Shown here in pieces: positions 12,945 to 14,186 of a stretch of DNA of 14,186 nt; within the stretch, counting starts at the first letter, position 1, and each line of letters opens with the position of its first letter. The stretch spans positions 1 to 14,186 of the forward strand of contig CAUCKA010000033.1 of NCBI GenBank assembly GCA_958443265.1, given 5' to 3'. The notes under the pieces were generated by a model, which did no database searches, was not told where the DNA came from, and worked only from the letters and a program-made list of their open reading frames with translations. The stretch comes from an uncultured Collinsella sp. (GTDB lineage: Bacteria; Actinomycetota; Coriobacteriia; Coriobacteriales; Coriobacteriaceae). A program made the translations under genes and the position numbers.

Positions 12945-13862
12945 CTAGGCGTCCGCGTGAACGAGCAGGCAGCGGAGCGTACCGGAACAACCCTCGTAGG
13001 GGCGCTTGCCGGCGCCGTAGCCGACGGCTTCGATGCGGTAGCGTGAGGGCAGTTGGTCGGACGTGCGCAGCGCGGTGACGATGGCGGCGCCCGTGGGCGT
13101 CACGATCTCGCCGGCGACCGGTGCAGGCGTGAGGGCGATATTGCCCGCCTGGCACAGGTTGACGACAGCGGGGACGGGAATGGGCATAAGGCCGTGGGCA
13201 CAGTGGATGGTACCGTGACCCTCGGAGAGCGACTCCACCACGATGTCCTCAATGCCCAGGTCATCGAGGCAGATGGCGACAGAGCAGACGTCGACGATGG
13301 AGTCGACGGCGCCCACCTCGTGGAACATGACGGTCTCGGGCGTTTTGCCGTGGGCCTTGGCCTCGGCGGCGGCGAGTGCGGTAAAGATGGCGAGGGCGCG
13401 ACGCTTGGCGCCATCGCTTAGCTGCGAGTCATCGATGATGGCGGTGACATCCGCCAAAGAACGGTGGTGATGGTGGTGGGCGTGATGGTGGCCCTCGTGG
13501 CCATGACCGTGGGCCTCATGGTCATGCTCGTGGCAGTGCTCGTGTTCGTGCTCGCCATGATCATGATGGTGGTGCTCATGCTCATGTGTGTGCTCGGTGC
13601 CCGCTTCGTTGCCGTAGAGCCAGGCCATGTCGTGGTCGTGGTTCTCGAGCTCCTCTGCCAGCTGAACATCAAAGTCGCAGGCGTCGATGCCATGCTTGTT
13701 TACGCGCGTGACAGCGACCGCAAAGCCGTCGACCGGCAGCGTGGCAAGTTGCTCGCGCAGGTGCTCCTCGCTGGCGCCCAGGTCGAGCAGGGCCGCAACG
13801 GTCATGTCGCCGCTGATGCCCGAGGTGCCGTCGATGATAAGCGTGTGCTGATGGTTGGACAT
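12945..13862 (-). CDS. larC: Nickel-pincer cofactor biosynthesis protein LarC, LarC1 part only
   Basis: The protein has 305 residues. LarC inserts nickel into the pincer nucleotide in a CTP-dependent step. The sequence shows the family opening DGTSGISGDMTVAALLDLGA (11-30), a His-rich insert (91-133, 25 His in 43 residues) suited to holding nickel, FHEVGAVDSIVDV (180-192), SEGHGTIHCAHGLMPIPVPA (213-232), GEIVTPTGAA (251-260) and the end motif GYGAGKR..GTLRCLL. It stops five residues after that motif. The C-terminal LarC2 domain (about 120-140 residues in full-length LarC, which binds CTP) is absent, and the next 180 codons are tetR, so no frameshift could restore it here. ATG 13862 has GGAG six bases upstream, 10 bases after the larB stop. 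LarC2 may be encoded elsewhere. Confidence 0.92.
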   Translation of the reverse strand: MSNHQHTLIIDGTSGISGDMTVAALLDLGASEEHLREQLATLPVDGFAVAVTRVNKHGIDACDFDVQLAEELENHDHDMAWLYGNEAGTEHTHEHEHHHHDHGEHEHEHCHEHDHEAHGHGHEGHHHAHHHHHRSLADVTAIIDDSQLSDGAKRRALAIFTALAAAEAKAHGKTPETVMFHEVGAVDSIVDVCSVAICLDDLGIEDIVVESLSEGHGTIHCAHGLMPIPVPAVVNLCQAGNIALTPAPVAGEIVTPTGAAIVTALRTSDQLPSRYRIEAVGYGAGKRPYEGCSGTLRCLLVHADA

Positions 13863-13872
13863 GAAATGCTCC

Positions 13873-14186
13873 TTAGCGGGCGCAGGACGTGCCGGCGCTC
13901 AGATGATTGATAAGACTTGCCTGGTAGGCGGCACCAAAGCCGTTGTCGATATTGACGACCGAGACGCCGCTGGCGCAGGAGTTGAGCATGGCGAGCAGTG
14001 CGGCCACGCCGCCAAAGTTCGCGCCATAGCCCACGCTGGTGGGGACGGCGATGACTGGGCAACTCACCAGGCCTCCGATGACGCTCGCCAGGGCGCCCTC
14101 CATGCCGGCGATGGCGATGACCACCTGTGCCTGGGCAAGTTCCTCGGCATGCGCAAGCAGGCGGTGCAGGCCGGCGACACCCACGT
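13873..14186 (-). CDS. larB: LarB, pyridinium-3,5-biscarboxylic acid mononucleotide synthase, C-terminal part
   Basis: The 5' end lies beyond the window; about 104 codons are visible. LarB carboxylates and hydrolyses nicotinic acid adenine dinucleotide, the first step in making the nickel-pincer cofactor. The visible part carries the PurE-like (AIR carboxylase-related) signatures of the family: GVAGLHRLL, VVIAIAGMEGALASVIGGLV, CPVIAVPTSVGYGANFGGVAALLAMLNSCASGV and VVNIDNGFGA. The stop TAA at 13873-13875 partly overlaps the larC SD (TAAGGAG), so the two genes are tightly coupled. The sulfur-transferring LarE needed to complete the cofactor is not in the window and may lie upstream of larB. Confidence 0.93.
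   Translation of the reverse strand, partial: VGVAGLHRLLAHAEELAQAQVVIAIAGMEGALASVIGGLVSCPVIAVPTSVGYGANFGGVAALLAMLNSCASGVSVVNIDNGFGAAYQASLINHLSAGTSCAR

Noticed and set aside
12940..12975. Programmed frameshift joining LarC1 to a LarC2 frame
   Set aside because: No slippery sequence is visible at the larC stop and the downstream frames hold tetR, not a LarC2-like sequence.
13464..13910. Hydrophobic plus-strand frame rich in Met and Val opposite larC
   Set aside because: It is simply the complement of the His-rich codons (CAC/CAT read as GTG/ATG).

Overview
The window looks like a chromosomal segment from a Coriobacteriia actinobacterium, most likely Collinsella or a close relative. The reasons are the high-GC codon use, the mix of genes (a YhgE/Pip membrane protein, bacterial PEP carboxylase, nickel-pincer lactate racemase genes) and intergenic gaps full of long, near-perfect palindromes. 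The genus is an inference from recognition; no search was run.

Layout. 2-1720 (+): C-terminal part of a YhgE/Pip-type membrane protein. 1921-2904 (+): EamA/DMT-family exporter with its own terminator. 3021-4319 (+): M20D amidohydrolase. Directly behind it, 4323-4820 is the remnant of an MFS transporter that has lost its ATG start (ATA at the correct spacing from a good SD) and most of its N-terminal half. 4821-5124 is a gap holding three consecutive long hairpins and a consensus -10. 5125-6438 (+): histidyl-tRNA synthetase with a terminator. 6696-9509 (+): phosphoenolpyruvate carboxylase.

The right third is a lactate racemization locus. larA (10038-11315, +) reproduces all the active-site positions of Lactiplantibacillus plantarum LarA at identical numbering when a TTG start is used. 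It is followed by a larD-like aquaglyceroporin (11365-12096, +), which carries an in-frame amber codon exactly where the second NPA motif needs its proline. Convergent to these, on the minus strand, come larB (partial, window edge), larC (only the LarC1 part, with a 25-His insert) and a TetR-family regulator, arranged as a tight operon. LarB and LarC make the nickel-pincer cofactor that LarA uses; LarD would move lactic acid; the TetR protein could control the locus.

The most unusual signal is a pair of 127-bp structured elements, 9531-9657 and 12121-12247, in the same orientation on either side of larA-larD. Both have exactly 29-bp perfect outer arms, an inner 15-bp hairpin and conserved internal loops. 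They differ at 12 base-paired positions, every one compensated in the opposite arm, and at only one unpaired base. Between element 1 and larA lies a diverged 111-bp direct repeat followed by a strong terminator-like hairpin.
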